Part shown: positions 33,619 to 41,771 of the stretch, piece after piece | How positions within the stretch are numbered: the first letter of the stretch is position 1 | Layout of the letters: each line of letters opens with the position of its first letter | NCBI RefSeq assembly: GCF_023630175.1 | Contig: NZ_JALLIN010000013.1 | Location: 62,001-126,000 of the forward strand | Length of the DNA stretch: 64,000 nucleotides | Source of the DNA: Streptomyces cellostaticus | Lineage (GTDB): Bacteria; Actinomycetota; Actinomycetes; Streptomycetales; Streptomycetaceae | Direction of reading: 5' to 3' | The notes under the pieces: model-generated | The model's input: only the letters and a program-made list of their open reading frames with translations | What the model was told of the DNA's origin: nothing | Database searches by the model: none | Translations under genes and position numbers: made by a program

Positions 33619-35052
33619 GTGAGACTGAATCTCGCTCCACCGTCCATCGCCGCCGCCGTGTTCCTGGCCGGCGCCGCCACCCCGGCCGCCGCGGTCGGCC
33701 ACGGCGGCGACGACGGCCACAGCACCCCGGTGGCCTGCAGCACGACCGCGTTGATCAGCGCGATCGAGACCGCCAACGCCAACGGCGGCGGGACCCTGAG
33801 CCTGTCCAAGAGGTGTGACTACCAGCTCACCGACGCCTACGACAGCACCGCCGACGGCCTCCCGGTCATCACCAAGAGGATCACCATCAAGGGCAACGGC
33901 GCCACCATCGAACGCACCGGCGACGGGCCCTTCCGGATCTTCGAGGTGGCCGCCCCCGACGGCGACCTGAACGCGTACGACCTCACGGTCAAGGGCGGCA
34001 GCCTGACCACCGGCGGGCTGTACGGCGCCGGCATCTACGTGCAGCGCGGCGCCCAGCTGACGCTGCACGACTCCACCGTGACCGGGAACACCGACACGAC
34101 GAACAGCGGCGGGGGGATCGCCAATTTCGGCCGCACCACCCTCACCCACACCAGCGTCACCGACAACAGCTCCAACAGCTCCGGCGGGGGCATCTACAAC
34201 ATCGGCAAGCTCACCGTCAACAAGAACTCCAGGCTGAACAACAACCAGACGCTGATCGAGGGTGGGGCACTGTATCTCGAAGGCGGGACGGCGGCCCTCG
34301 ACCACACCACCATCGACGGCAACAGCACCGCCACGACCAACTTCGGTTTCGGTGGCGGCGTCGCCGTCGAGGAAGGGGAGGTTTGGCTCGACGACTGCGC
34401 CGTCACCAACAACACCGCCACCGCTTACGGTGGCGGCGTGTACAACGAGGGCAAGGTGGTCCTGCGCGACACCCGGGTCGAGGACAACAGCACCACGAGG
34501 ACCGACACGGGCGGTGGTGGCGGCCTCTACAACGATGCCTGGCTGGAAGGCTACAAGGTCAAGGTGAAGGGCAACACCTCCGCACGCGGTGGCGGCGTGT
34601 ACACCGACTTCGGGGCGCTCACGCTCCGGGACAGCCAGATCACGGGGAACACGGCCCTCACCGAGGGCGGCGGACTGCGGTCCACCTGGGTCGCCGCGCT
34701 GACCGACACCCCGGTCAGCGGCAACACGGTGACGGCCCCCTCGGGACACGGCGCGGGAATCTGGAACTCCTACTCGCTCGTCCTCAACGACGTCCGCGTC
34801 ACCGGTAACAAGGCCACCGGCAGCGCGTCGCAGGGCGGCGGAATTTACAACACCACCAGTGGCAGCACGGCCAACTCCCGCGGCAATCTCCAGCTCATCA
34901 AGACCAAGGTCACCTCGAACAGCGCCAACACCACCGGCGGTGTCTACACCGACAGGCAGTTCACCGTCTTCCGTGACTCCGCCATCACCAACAACACGCC
35001 CAGCAACTGCACCGGCAGCGGCGTCTCCCCCGTCTACCACTGCACGAACTGA
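33619..35052 (+). CDS. Secreted right-handed beta-helix (Pmp-like repeat) protein
   Basis: The 477-residue protein opens with a signal peptide (LNLAPPSIAAAVFLAGAATPAAA, cleaved near residue 26). The rest is a parallel beta-helix: short coils of ~22-30 residues with repeated GGGI(Y/A)N, GNT and S-T-V-T-x-N motifs, for example GGGIANFG, GGGIYNIG, GGGVYNEG, GGGLYND and GGGIYNTT. Two N-terminal and two C-terminal cysteines likely cap the helix. The fold occurs in pectate lyases, polymorphic outer-membrane proteins and adhesins, but no polysaccharide-cleaving residues are apparent. GTG 33619 follows ACGAGGAG. It is richer in Asn and Thr, and lower in GC, than neighbouring genes, consistent with acquisition or rapid change. 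Confidence 0.8.
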   Translation: MRLNLAPPSIAAAVFLAGAATPAAAVGHGGDDGHSTPVACSTTALISAIETANANGGGTLSLSKRCDYQLTDAYDSTADGLPVITKRITIKGNGATIERTGDGPFRIFEVAAPDGDLNAYDLTVKGGSLTTGGLYGAGIYVQRGAQLTLHDSTVTGNTDTTNSGGGIANFGRTTLTHTSVTDNSSNSSGGGIYNIGKLTVNKNSRLNNNQTLIEGGALYLEGGTAALDHTTIDGNSTATTNFGFGGGVAVEEGEVWLDDCAVTNNTATAYGGGVYNEGKVVLRDTRVEDNSTTRTDTGGGGGLYNDAWLEGYKVKVKGNTSARGGGVYTDFGALTLRDSQITGNTALTEGGGLRSTWVAALTDTPVSGNTVTAPSGHGAGIWNSYSLVLNDVRVTGNKATGSASQGGGIYNTTSGSTANSRGNLQLIKTKVTSNSANTTGGVYTDRQFTVFRDSAITNNTPSNCTGSGVSPVYHCTN

Positions 35053-35147
35053 CCGGCGCCGTCACCGCGGCCGCGCCCGGATGAGCGGCCCGGCCCCGCG
35101 GCCGGGTACGAGGGCGCGGGGAGCGTATCCCCCCGGGGTTACGCGAT

Positions 35148-35195
35148 GAGGGCCGCCACCCGGAACGTACGGAACGTGTCCGGGTGGCGGCCCTC
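35148..35195. terminator. Bidirectional terminator between convergent genes
   Basis: GAGGGCCGCCACCCGG 35148-35163 pairs perfectly with CCGGGTGGCGGCCCTC 35180-35195. The loop contains two direct copies of GGAACGT. It lies between stops at 35052 and 35209. Confidence 0.85.
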
Positions 35196-35208
35196 CGCCG
35201 TGTGTCCG

Positions 35209-35445
35209 TCAGCTCACCACGACGATGACGACCGGCACTCCGCCGTTGTTGAAGTTGTTGCGGAAGAAGTCGCTCCGGTCGAAGCAGTGGCCCCACCAGT
35301 AGCAGCTCCGGTTGGTGTTGACCTGGGTGACGTGGTCCGGGGTTGCCGCCGACGCGCTTGCCGCCGAGGTGACGACGGCCCCGCCGGCCATGAGAACGCC
35401 GGCGGCGGACAGTGCGGCGAGACGCCTCGCGCGATGTGCTTTCAT
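35209..35445 (-). CDS. Small secreted peptide with a Cys-Trp-Trp-Gly-His-Cys core
   Basis: The 78-residue precursor has an Arg-rich start, a signal peptide (LAALSAAGVLMAGGAVVTSAASASA) with cleavage expected after residue ~34, and a mature part of about 44 residues. That part contains RSCYWWGHCFDRSDFF, then FRNNFNNGG and a very hydrophobic end VPVVIVVVS. The two cysteines are five apart and could form a tight disulfide. ATG 35445 is supported by GGAAGGAAGG about 7 bases upstream. It resembles other small secreted Streptomyces proteins in layout but I know no named family. A structural, antimicrobial or chaplin-like surface role is possible; none is shown. Confidence 0.6.
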   Translation of the reverse strand: MKAHRARRLAALSAAGVLMAGGAVVTSAASASAATPDHVTQVNTNRSCYWWGHCFDRSDFFRNNFNNGGVPVVIVVVS

Positions 35446-35717
35446 GGATCCACCTTCCTTCCACCCCTCGTGCGGCTTTCCGGGCACGAGTCGGATGGCC
35501 GCGGCCTCGGAGCGAGAGTCCGGCGCGGTCGTAGGGCGTGCCGCACGAGTGTCGTAGCAGGGCGTCACCATGACGCAGCCCGCAGTGCGGCTTCTCCTCT
35601 CGATGCTAGCCGTCAGCCGGTCACCCAGCATCCCGGGCAACCTTTGCCGCTTCCCACGGCTCCTGTTCCCGGGGGATCATCACCCTGGCTCTGTCCGACG
35701 AGAGAGGTGGCACGGGG

Positions 35718-35975
35718 ATGTCCGAACAGGACGACTGGGAGAAGGAGTTCGATCACAGGTGGGCGAGCTCGGCCGAGCACAAGGAGCCTTCGGCCCGCGC
35801 CCGTATGCTCGCCGCCCGCTGGAAGGAGAACCCGCCGGACCCGGCGCCCTTCCGCGCCGATCCGGAGCGCTCGAAACCACGCCGGTCCTCGTGGATACCG
35901 ACGGTCGTGGTCCTCGGCTGCGTCGCCGCGGTGATAGTCCTGCTCGGCTACGCACAGACGCACTCGCCCTACTAG
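35718..35975 (+). CDS. Small single-pass membrane protein (85 aa)
   Basis: The product has a highly charged cytosolic part (MSEQDDWEKEFDHRWASSAEHKEPSARARMLAARWKENPP), then one C-terminal membrane helix (IPTVVVLGCVAAVIVLLGYAQ, residues ~59-79) and a four-to-six-residue tail. That is the arrangement of a tail-anchored protein. ATG 35718 follows GAGAGAGGTGGCACGGGG. I do not recognise a family beyond apparent conservation in Streptomyces. It diverges from the secreted peptide gene at 35445, with 272 bp of shared leader between them in which I see no further gene. Confidence 0.65.
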   Translation: MSEQDDWEKEFDHRWASSAEHKEPSARARMLAARWKENPPDPAPFRADPERSKPRRSSWIPTVVVLGCVAAVIVLLGYAQTHSPY

Positions 35976-36138
35976 GGCCTGGCGCCACGTCGGTCAAGGT
36001 CCGCGACGGCGCCACCCCTCACTGGAACGGCTCCAGTCCGTCACGCTGCGTGAACAGTCTGTTCCAGGTGCCCCGCAGGGGTACCCGCAGGTGCACACTG
36101 GAGAGCGGGACGAGTGCCTGACCGTGGGGTGGTGCAAG

Positions 36139-37059
36139 ATGCAGAGCCGCTTCCGCAGCGATCGGCGGCTGACCGTTCGGATGACGGTCACGCTGTTCCT
36201 GCTCGGACTGCTGTACGTGGCCTTCGTCGCCGCGTTGATCGTGTTGCTCAAGTCCTGGCTGCTGGTCGTCGCGGTGGTCGGGGCGATGTTCGTCGCGCAG
36301 TTCTGGTTCTCCGACCGGATCGCGATGTTCGCTATGCGCGGGCGGGTCGTGGAGCGGGAGGAGTACCCCGAACTGCACGCCGTGGTCGACCGGCTGTGCG
36401 CCATCGCGGACATGCCGAAACCGGTCGTCGCCGTCTCCGAGATGGGCATGCCGAACGCGTTCGCGACCGGACGCAGCCCCGATCACGCCGTGGTCTGTGT
36501 GACCACCGGGCTGCTGCGCCGGCTGGAGCCCGCCGAGCTGGAGGGCGTACTGGCGCACGAGCTGTCGCACGTGGCGCACAAGGACGTCGCCGTGATCACC
36601 ATCGCGTCGTTCCTCGGGGTGATCGCGGGACTGATCGTGCGGTTCGCCTTCTACTCGCAGGTCCTCGGCGGCGGCCGCAGGGACCAGAACACGGCCGCCG
36701 TCCTCGCCGCCGTGCTGGCCGTCTCCGCGGCCGTCTACGCGATCAGTTTCCTGCTGATCCGGGCGCTGTCCCGGTACCGGGAACTGGCGGCCGACCGGGC
36801 CGCCGCACTCCTGACGGGCCGGCCCTCGGCGCTGGCGTCGGCGCTCACCAAGGTCTCCGGGGACATCGCCCGGATCCCGACCGAGGACCTGCGTACGGCC
36901 CAGGCCTTCAACGCCTTCTACTTCACACCCGCGACCGGCAGGGAACCCGGCGTCGAGCGGTTCTTCTCCACCCACCCGACCCTGCAGCAGCGGCTCGACC
37001 AGCTCGGGCGGATCTCCGCCGAGCTGGGCGAGGCGGCCGCTCCGGGGAAGGCGGGCTGA
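36139..37059 (+). CDS. htpX: HtpX-like membrane zinc metalloprotease (M48)
   Basis: The 306-residue protein has two N-terminal membrane helices (MTVTLFLLGLLYVAFVAALIVLL, WLLVVAVVGAMFVAQFWF), then the protease domain with the zinc motif HELSH at residues 140-144. The third ligand is the Glu in SRYRELAADRAAALLTG, after two more hydrophobic segments. The C-terminal STHPTLQQRLDQL is the usual M48B closing motif. HtpX degrades damaged membrane proteins under stress. It is followed two bases later by a PspAB-like gene, a pairing seen in other actinobacteria and pointing to envelope stress. ATG 36139 is chosen because it begins the cytosolic leader; upstream in-frame codons lack a binding site. Confidence 0.9.
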   Translation: MQSRFRSDRRLTVRMTVTLFLLGLLYVAFVAALIVLLKSWLLVVAVVGAMFVAQFWFSDRIAMFAMRGRVVEREEYPELHAVVDRLCAIADMPKPVVAVSEMGMPNAFATGRSPDHAVVCVTTGLLRRLEPAELEGVLAHELSHVAHKDVAVITIASFLGVIAGLIVRFAFYSQVLGGGRRDQNTAAVLAAVLAVSAAVYAISFLLIRALSRYRELAADRAAALLTGRPSALASALTKVSGDIARIPTEDLRTAQAFNAFYFTPATGREPGVERFFSTHPTLQQRLDQLGRISAELGEAAAPGKAG

Positions 37060-37061
37060 GC

Positions 37062-37646
37062 ATGGGGCTGCTGGACATCCTGCTCGGCCGTACGAAGCCG
37101 GTCGCGCCCGACCTGGACCAGTTGTTCGCGCTGCCCTCGGCGGCGATCACGCTCGAGGCGGCGGCCGGGTTCACCCCGGCCGGCGTCGGAGCGGTGTGCT
37201 TCGCCACCGTCGAGGGCGCGGCCTTCGAGCAGACCCACCGCGAGATCCTGGCGCTGCTCGACGCGGACGCCGACCGGGCGGGAAGCCCGGTGGAACTCAC
37301 CCGGGACGGGTTCGGCTACTCCTGGCTGGTCTCCCGCCGGCCGCCCGACCGGCTTCCCGAGCTGGTCGCCGACCTGCACGCGGTGAACACCTCCCTGGAG
37401 GCCAACGGCTTCGGCCCCCAGCTCCTGTGCTCCCTGGCCTCCTTCACGAACGACGCCGGCCGCCGGCTGGCCCTCGTCTACCTCTACAAGCGCGGCACCT
37501 TCTTCCCCTTCGCCCCGCTCCCCGGCGTCGCCGAACGCCGGGACGGCGAGCTGGAGCTGCGGGTGAAGGCGGCGCTCACCGGTGACCTGCGGATCGAGCC
37601 GGATCTCGGCCGGTGGTTCCCGGTGTGGGGCGCGCCCGGCCTGTGA
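37062..37646 (+). CDS. PspAB-type phage-shock-associated protein
   Basis: The 194-residue cytosolic protein starts MGLLDILLGRTKPVAPDLDQLFALPSAA, the typical opening of PspA-associated protein PspAB. The middle block GFGYSWLVSRRPPDRLPELVADLHAVNTSLEANGFGPQLLCSL-type sequence and the late LVYLYKRGTFFPFAP are the other conserved parts. The start codon is separated from the HtpX-like stop by only two bases, so translation is coupled. In other actinobacteria it accompanies PspA or HtpX and is thought to help the membrane-stress response. No PspA homologue is encoded in this window. Biochemical activity is unknown. Confidence 0.83.
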   Translation: MGLLDILLGRTKPVAPDLDQLFALPSAAITLEAAAGFTPAGVGAVCFATVEGAAFEQTHREILALLDADADRAGSPVELTRDGFGYSWLVSRRPPDRLPELVADLHAVNTSLEANGFGPQLLCSLASFTNDAGRRLALVYLYKRGTFFPFAPLPGVAERRDGELELRVKAALTGDLRIEPDLGRWFPVWGAPGL

Positions 37647-37693
37647 CGACCGGGCTCCCCTCGGCGCCCCCGCGGTCCGGCGGCTGTGAGTGA

Positions 37694-39361
37694 ATGGCGC
37701 GTATGAGCGAACCCGGCGCGTCCCCAGGTGAGTACGAACACTTCGTGCACGTGTACGACGGTGAGCGGATCAGCGGGGTGAGCGCCGGTCCGCCCGGACG
37801 GGCGACGGCCGTGCTCCTGCACGGTGCGGGCAACGGCGACAAGGAACGGCTGCTGCCGCTGCTCGCCGAGTTCGCCGGGCAGGGCGCGCGCGCACTGGCC
37901 TTCGACTTCTCGGGGCACGGCGAAAGCACCGGCAGACTGGCGGAGTCGAGCCTGCGGCGACGGTTCGCGCAGGCGGTCGCGGTGATCGACGCGCACGCCC
38001 CGGCGGACGACCCGCTGGTACTGGTGGGCTTCAGCATGAGCGGCCAGACGGTCGCGGACCTGGTCCGGCACTACGGGCGGCGGGTGGCGGCGGTGGGCCT
38101 GTGCGCGCCCGCCGTGTACGCGCCGTCGGCCTGGGACGAGCCCTTCGGCGACGGTGACCGCCGGTTCAGCGCGATCATCCGCACACCCGGGAGCTGGCGG
38201 ACCTCCCCCGCGTTCGAGGTGCTGCGCACCTTCGAGGGGCGGGCGGTGCTGGCGGTACCGGGCACGGACGACGTGATCCCGCCGGAGGTGACGGCGGCGG
38301 TGCAGGACGCGCTGTCGGCACGCGCCCAGTACACCCGGCTCGAACTCCCGGACGCCCAGCATCGGTTGGGCCTGTGGTTCCAGGACCACGCGGAGGACCG
38401 GCGCGACCTGGCGGCAGCGCTGCTGGGCGGGCTCGAGGACGGCGGCTGGACGGCGACCCGGAGCTGGGTGGCCGAGCGGCTGCCGCGGGGTCGCGGGGTC
38501 GTGGACTCCCGTCCGCTGTCCGGGGGCTGGTCCGCGCAGATACGCGGGCTCACCCTGGACGACGGGGAGGAACTGGTGCTGCGCACCTTCGTGCGGCCGT
38601 TCTTCCGACGGCACGCCCCGGGGCTGCTGTCCCGGGAGGCGGCGATGCTCGGCCTGCTCGCCGGGCGGGAGGGTGTGCCGGCCCCGGCCCTGGTCGCCGT
38701 GGACGCCGCCGGGGAGCACTGCGACCACCCCAGCCTGCTGATGACCCGGATGCCGGGTCTGGTGCGGGTGGACGACACGGACGGCGAGTTCCTGGACCGG
38801 CGGCTGGACCTGCTCGCCGCCCAGTTGGTCCGCATCCACGCGGTCGAGCCGGCGCAGCGCCCGCGCCCGTACCAGGCGTGGACCTCGCCGGAGCGGACGC
38901 GGACGCCGGGCGGCGCCTTGTGGGAGCGGGCGGTGGACGTGATCCGGCGCGACCCGCCGCCGTACCGCGGGCGCTTCCTGCACCGCGACTACCACCCCGG
39001 CAACGTGCTGTTCACGGGTGCCGGGGACGGACTCCGGGTGAGCGGGGTCGTCGACTGGGTGGAGGCCTCCTGGGGTCCGGCCGACCTGGACGTCGCCCAC
39101 TGCTCCACGGCGCTGGCCCTGCTGCACGGCCCCGGGCACGGACTGGCCTTCCGGGACCGGTACGAGCGGCACGGCGGCCACGGTCTGGCGGACGGGCCGG
39201 ACCACCTGTACTGGCGGCTGCTCGACGCCCTGGCCTACACCCCGGACGCGGCGAAGCTGGCCGGGCCCTGGCGTGAGCTGGGCCGCACGGATCTGACGCC
39301 GGAGGTGCTGGGCGGGCGGCTGGCGGCGTACGTGGGCGGGCTGATGGAGCGGTACGGCTGA
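37694..39361 (+). CDS. Fusion of alpha/beta-hydrolase and aminoglycoside-phosphotransferase-type kinase
   Basis: The product is a 555-residue two-domain cytosolic protein. Residues ~15-245 are an alpha/beta-hydrolase: oxyanion-side LLHGAG, nucleophile Ser114 in VGFSMSG, acid Asp192/193 in VPGTDDVIPP and His223 in DAQHRLGLWF. Residues ~265-555 are an APH/choline-kinase-like fold. LSGGWSAQIRG and LVLRTF form the ATP side, catalytic Asp432 lies in LHRDYHPGN and metal-binding Asp454 in VVDWVEASWGPADLDVAH. Both active sites look intact. ATG 37703 is an alternative start. I know no named enzyme with this order. An acyl or phospho ester of the same small molecule is a logical, unproven target. Confidence 0.8.
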   Translation: MARMSEPGASPGEYEHFVHVYDGERISGVSAGPPGRATAVLLHGAGNGDKERLLPLLAEFAGQGARALAFDFSGHGESTGRLAESSLRRRFAQAVAVIDAHAPADDPLVLVGFSMSGQTVADLVRHYGRRVAAVGLCAPAVYAPSAWDEPFGDGDRRFSAIIRTPGSWRTSPAFEVLRTFEGRAVLAVPGTDDVIPPEVTAAVQDALSARAQYTRLELPDAQHRLGLWFQDHAEDRRDLAAALLGGLEDGGWTATRSWVAERLPRGRGVVDSRPLSGGWSAQIRGLTLDDGEELVLRTFVRPFFRRHAPGLLSREAAMLGLLAGREGVPAPALVAVDAAGEHCDHPSLLMTRMPGLVRVDDTDGEFLDRRLDLLAAQLVRIHAVEPAQRPRPYQAWTSPERTRTPGGALWERAVDVIRRDPPPYRGRFLHRDYHPGNVLFTGAGDGLRVSGVVDWVEASWGPADLDVAHCSTALALLHGPGHGLAFRDRYERHGGHGLADGPDHLYWRLLDALAYTPDAAKLAGPWRELGRTDLTPEVLGGRLAAYVGGLMERYG

Positions 39362-39429
39362 GTCGCGGGCGCCGGCGGCTGCCGGCGAGCATGCTGAGGG
39401 GTGGCACGGTGGGCGACGGGGAGGTCGGC

Positions 39430-40611
39430 ATGGGTGACGGACGGCGGCACATCGGTACGGCGGAGCGGCGGGCGCGGCTGGCGCTGCGCCACCGTCTGGC
39501 GGGCGGGGCGCGGGCGGCGGCCCCCGAGGAGGTGGCCGCCTCCCTGGTGGCCCTGCACGGCACGGACCCGGCGACGGTGTACCTGGCGGTGGCGGCGCGG
39601 CTCGCCGACGCGGCCAAGGCGGTGCCGGAGACGGAACGGGCGCTGTACGAGGAACGGACACTGGTCCGTATGCACGGCATGCGGCACACGGTGTTCGTGT
39701 TCCCCGCGGAGCTGGCCGCGGTCGTGCACGCGTCGACGGGGCTCACGGTGGCCGCGCGGGAACGGGCCGCACTGGTCAAGGACATGGCCGGGGCGGGGGC
39801 CCCGGACGCGGCCTGGCTGGCGGAGGTCGAGGCGTCCCTGCTCGCGGCACTGGCCCGGCGCGGCCAGGCGACGGCGGCGGAGCTGACGGCGGACGAGCCG
39901 CGGCTGCGCGAACAGTTCGTGTACGCGGCGGGCAAGAGCTACGAAGGGGTGCACACGGTCTCCTCGCGGCTGCTGCGGGTGCTCGGCGTGGAGGGCAAGG
40001 TGGTCCGCGGCCGGCCGCGGGGCTCCTGGACGTCCAGCCTGTTCCGCTGGGCACCGGCGCCCCCGCACCCGGAGCTGGACCCGGTGCGGGCGCGGGCGGG
40101 ACTGCTGGAGCGCTGGCTGCGGGTCTGCGGGCCCGCCACGGAGGCGGACCTGAAGTGGTGGACCGGCTGGCGGGTCACCGAGGTGCGCCGTGCCCTGGCC
40201 ACCGCCGGAGCGCACGAGGTCGCCCTGGACGAGGGCACGGGGTTCGTCGCGGCCGGTGACCTGGAGCCGGTGGCGGCTCCCGGCCGGCCCTGGGCGGCTC
40301 TGCTGCCGGCACTGGACCCGACGGCCATGGCCTGGCGGCAGCGCGACTGGTACCTGCCCGACGAACTGCGCCCGCAGCTCTTCGACCGCAGCGGCAACGT
40401 GGGCCCGACCGTGTGGTGGAACGGCCGGGTGGTGGGCGGCTGGGCCCAGCGCGCGGACGGCGGGATCGTCTGGCGGATCGCGGACGGCGGCGTCCGCCGG
40501 GAGGCGGAGCCGGTGGTGGCGCAGGAGGCGGAGCGGCTGCGCGGATGGCTGGGCACGACGCGGGTCACCCCGCGGTTCCGGACCCCACTGGAGCGGGAGT
40601 TGTCGGCCTGA
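39430..40611 (+). CDS. HTH_42 / AlkZ-like winged-helix protein
   Basis: The 393-residue protein belongs to the winged-helix family that includes the DNA glycosylases AlkZ and YcaQ. Blocks include RRARLALRHRL, AASLVALHGTDPATVYLAVAARL, MHGMRHTVFVFP, RLLRVLGVEGKVVRGRPRGSW and LLPALDPTAMAWRQRDWYLP. In AlkZ the first block contains the catalytic QxQ. Here it reads HGT, so base excision as known is doubtful; this HGTD variant is common in actinobacteria. ATG 39430 follows GGGGAGG and is preferred over 39391. It stands 68 bp after the hydrolase-kinase gene, and a terminator hairpin follows. Confidence 0.8.
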   Translation: MGDGRRHIGTAERRARLALRHRLAGGARAAAPEEVAASLVALHGTDPATVYLAVAARLADAAKAVPETERALYEERTLVRMHGMRHTVFVFPAELAAVVHASTGLTVAARERAALVKDMAGAGAPDAAWLAEVEASLLAALARRGQATAAELTADEPRLREQFVYAAGKSYEGVHTVSSRLLRVLGVEGKVVRGRPRGSWTSSLFRWAPAPPHPELDPVRARAGLLERWLRVCGPATEADLKWWTGWRVTEVRRALATAGAHEVALDEGTGFVAAGDLEPVAAPGRPWAALLPALDPTAMAWRQRDWYLPDELRPQLFDRSGNVGPTVWWNGRVVGGWAQRADGGIVWRIADGGVRREAEPVVAQEAERLRGWLGTTRVTPRFRTPLERELSA

Positions 40612-40617
40612 CGGTCC

Positions 40618-40643
40618 GGGTGCCCGGCTCCGGCCGGGCACCC
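40618..40643 (+). terminator. Terminator after the HTH_42 gene
   Basis: GGGTGCCCGG 40618-40627 pairs perfectly with CCGGGCACCC 40634-40643, seven bases past the stop. Confidence 0.75.
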
Positions 40644-40717
40644 GGTCCCGGTTCGCACCGGGATGCACGGCCCGCCCGGCGGACCGTGCCGGAATCGCGG
40701 GGCGCCCCTGACGGGCC

Positions 40718-41023
40718 CTACCGCATCAGCGCCCGCACCAGGTGGCACGTCGCGGCCGACGGCGGGTGCAGGCCGATCCGCTCGGCGGTGCCGCGGATCT
40801 CCTCGTCGTGGGCCTGGTTCGGCAGGTAGACGCCGGTGTCGAGCAGGGCTATGGCCAGGCGCATGGCCTTCAGGCGCCGGTTGTGGCGGACGTACCACTC
40901 GCGGGGCCGCCCGGCGGGCAGCGGACGCTTCTCCGTCGGCGCGTAGGGCGAGTCGAGCCGGACGGCGCGCCTGGCGGTGGACTGGGTCGGCAACGGCGTG
41001 GGCCTCAGGGCGGCAGCGGGCAC
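40718..41023 (-). CDS. Basic conserved hypothetical protein (~101 aa)
   Basis: This is an Arg/Pro-rich protein. Its core is KRPLPAGRPREWYVRHNRRLKAMRLAIALLDTGVYLPNQAHDEEIRGTAERIGLHPPSAATCHLVR, which looks like one or two helices followed by a small compact domain with several His and Cys residues. An AGGAGG directly abuts ATG 41029, too close to use it, and is six bases from GTG 41023, so I take the GTG. The ATG would add two residues. No signal or membrane segment is present. I recognise no function. It converges on the HTH_42 gene. Confidence 0.6.
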   Translation of the reverse strand: MPAAALRPTPLPTQSTARRAVRLDSPYAPTEKRPLPAGRPREWYVRHNRRLKAMRLAIALLDTGVYLPNQAHDEEIRGTAERIGLHPPSAATCHLVRALMR

Positions 41024-41282
41024 GGGCATCCTCCTGTCGCGGTCAGGGAACCCATCGGAAGAGCTCCGGCGATTCCCTCGAACACTGCTCCCATCCTACT
41101 GCCCGCCACTGACATTCGGGCAGCCCGAAGGAAGCTCAAATGCGCTGGTGAGAGCGGAATTTGTGATGCCGTCACCACTGCTTCCGAAGGTGCGGCCGAG
41201 GCCACTGAAAATCGAACAGGCTCCTCGCTCCGGGGTCGCGGCGCAGCGGGGCCGCGCCGGCTCCTCGCGTACGGTGTGCCGC

Positions 41283-41657
41283 ATGGAGATCTGGATCAAC
41301 CCGGCCTGTTCCAAGTGCCGCGGCGCCCTCGACCTGCTCGACGCCGAGGGCGCCGACTACACCGTCCGCCGCTACCTGGAGGACGTGCCCGGCGAGGACG
41401 AGATCAGGGCCGTACTCGGCCGGCTCGGGCTCGAGCCGTGGGACATCACCCGCACCCGCGAGGCCGCCGCCGAGGAGCTGGGGCTCGGGGACTGGGCGCG
41501 GGACGTCAGTGCGCGGGACCGGTGGATCACGGCCCTCGCCGAGCACCCCGGCCTGATCCAGCGGCCGATCATCACGGCGGACGACGGAACCGCGCTGGTG
41601 GGCCGCTCGGCGGAGGCCGTGCGGGAGGCGGTGTCCCGGAGCAGGCGCCGAGAGTAG
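41283..41657 (+). CDS. ArsC/Spx-family thioredoxin-fold protein
   Basis: The 124-residue protein of the arsenate reductase-like family begins MEIWINPACSKCRGALDLL. Cys9 and Cys12 form a CxxC as in Spx/YffB/ArsC relatives, with Arg13 next to it. LIQRPIITADDG carries the conserved Arg-Pro of the fold, and the C-terminal GRSAEAVREAV closes it. E. coli-type ArsC uses a single Cys plus three Arg. The CxxC here could allow disulfide chemistry instead, so arsenate reduction is possible but not assured. No ars genes are nearby. ATG 41283 has a weak ribosome binding site. Confidence 0.82.
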   Translation: MEIWINPACSKCRGALDLLDAEGADYTVRRYLEDVPGEDEIRAVLGRLGLEPWDITRTREAAAEELGLGDWARDVSARDRWITALAEHPGLIQRPIITADDGTALVGRSAEAVREAVSRSRRRE

Positions 41658-41771
41658 CTCAACAGCGTTGTGACGCAGGTTACTTGGAAGAACGGCGGTG
41701 ACCGCTGAGTAACCCTGTTCGGGATCCCGTACATAGCGGCGTACGCTCCCCTACCTCTTCAGGAGGCGCGC

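Noticed and set aside
41283..41657. Calling the ArsC-like protein an arsenate reductase
   Set aside because: It has a CxxC and no ars neighbours; the fold family includes regulators and other reductases.
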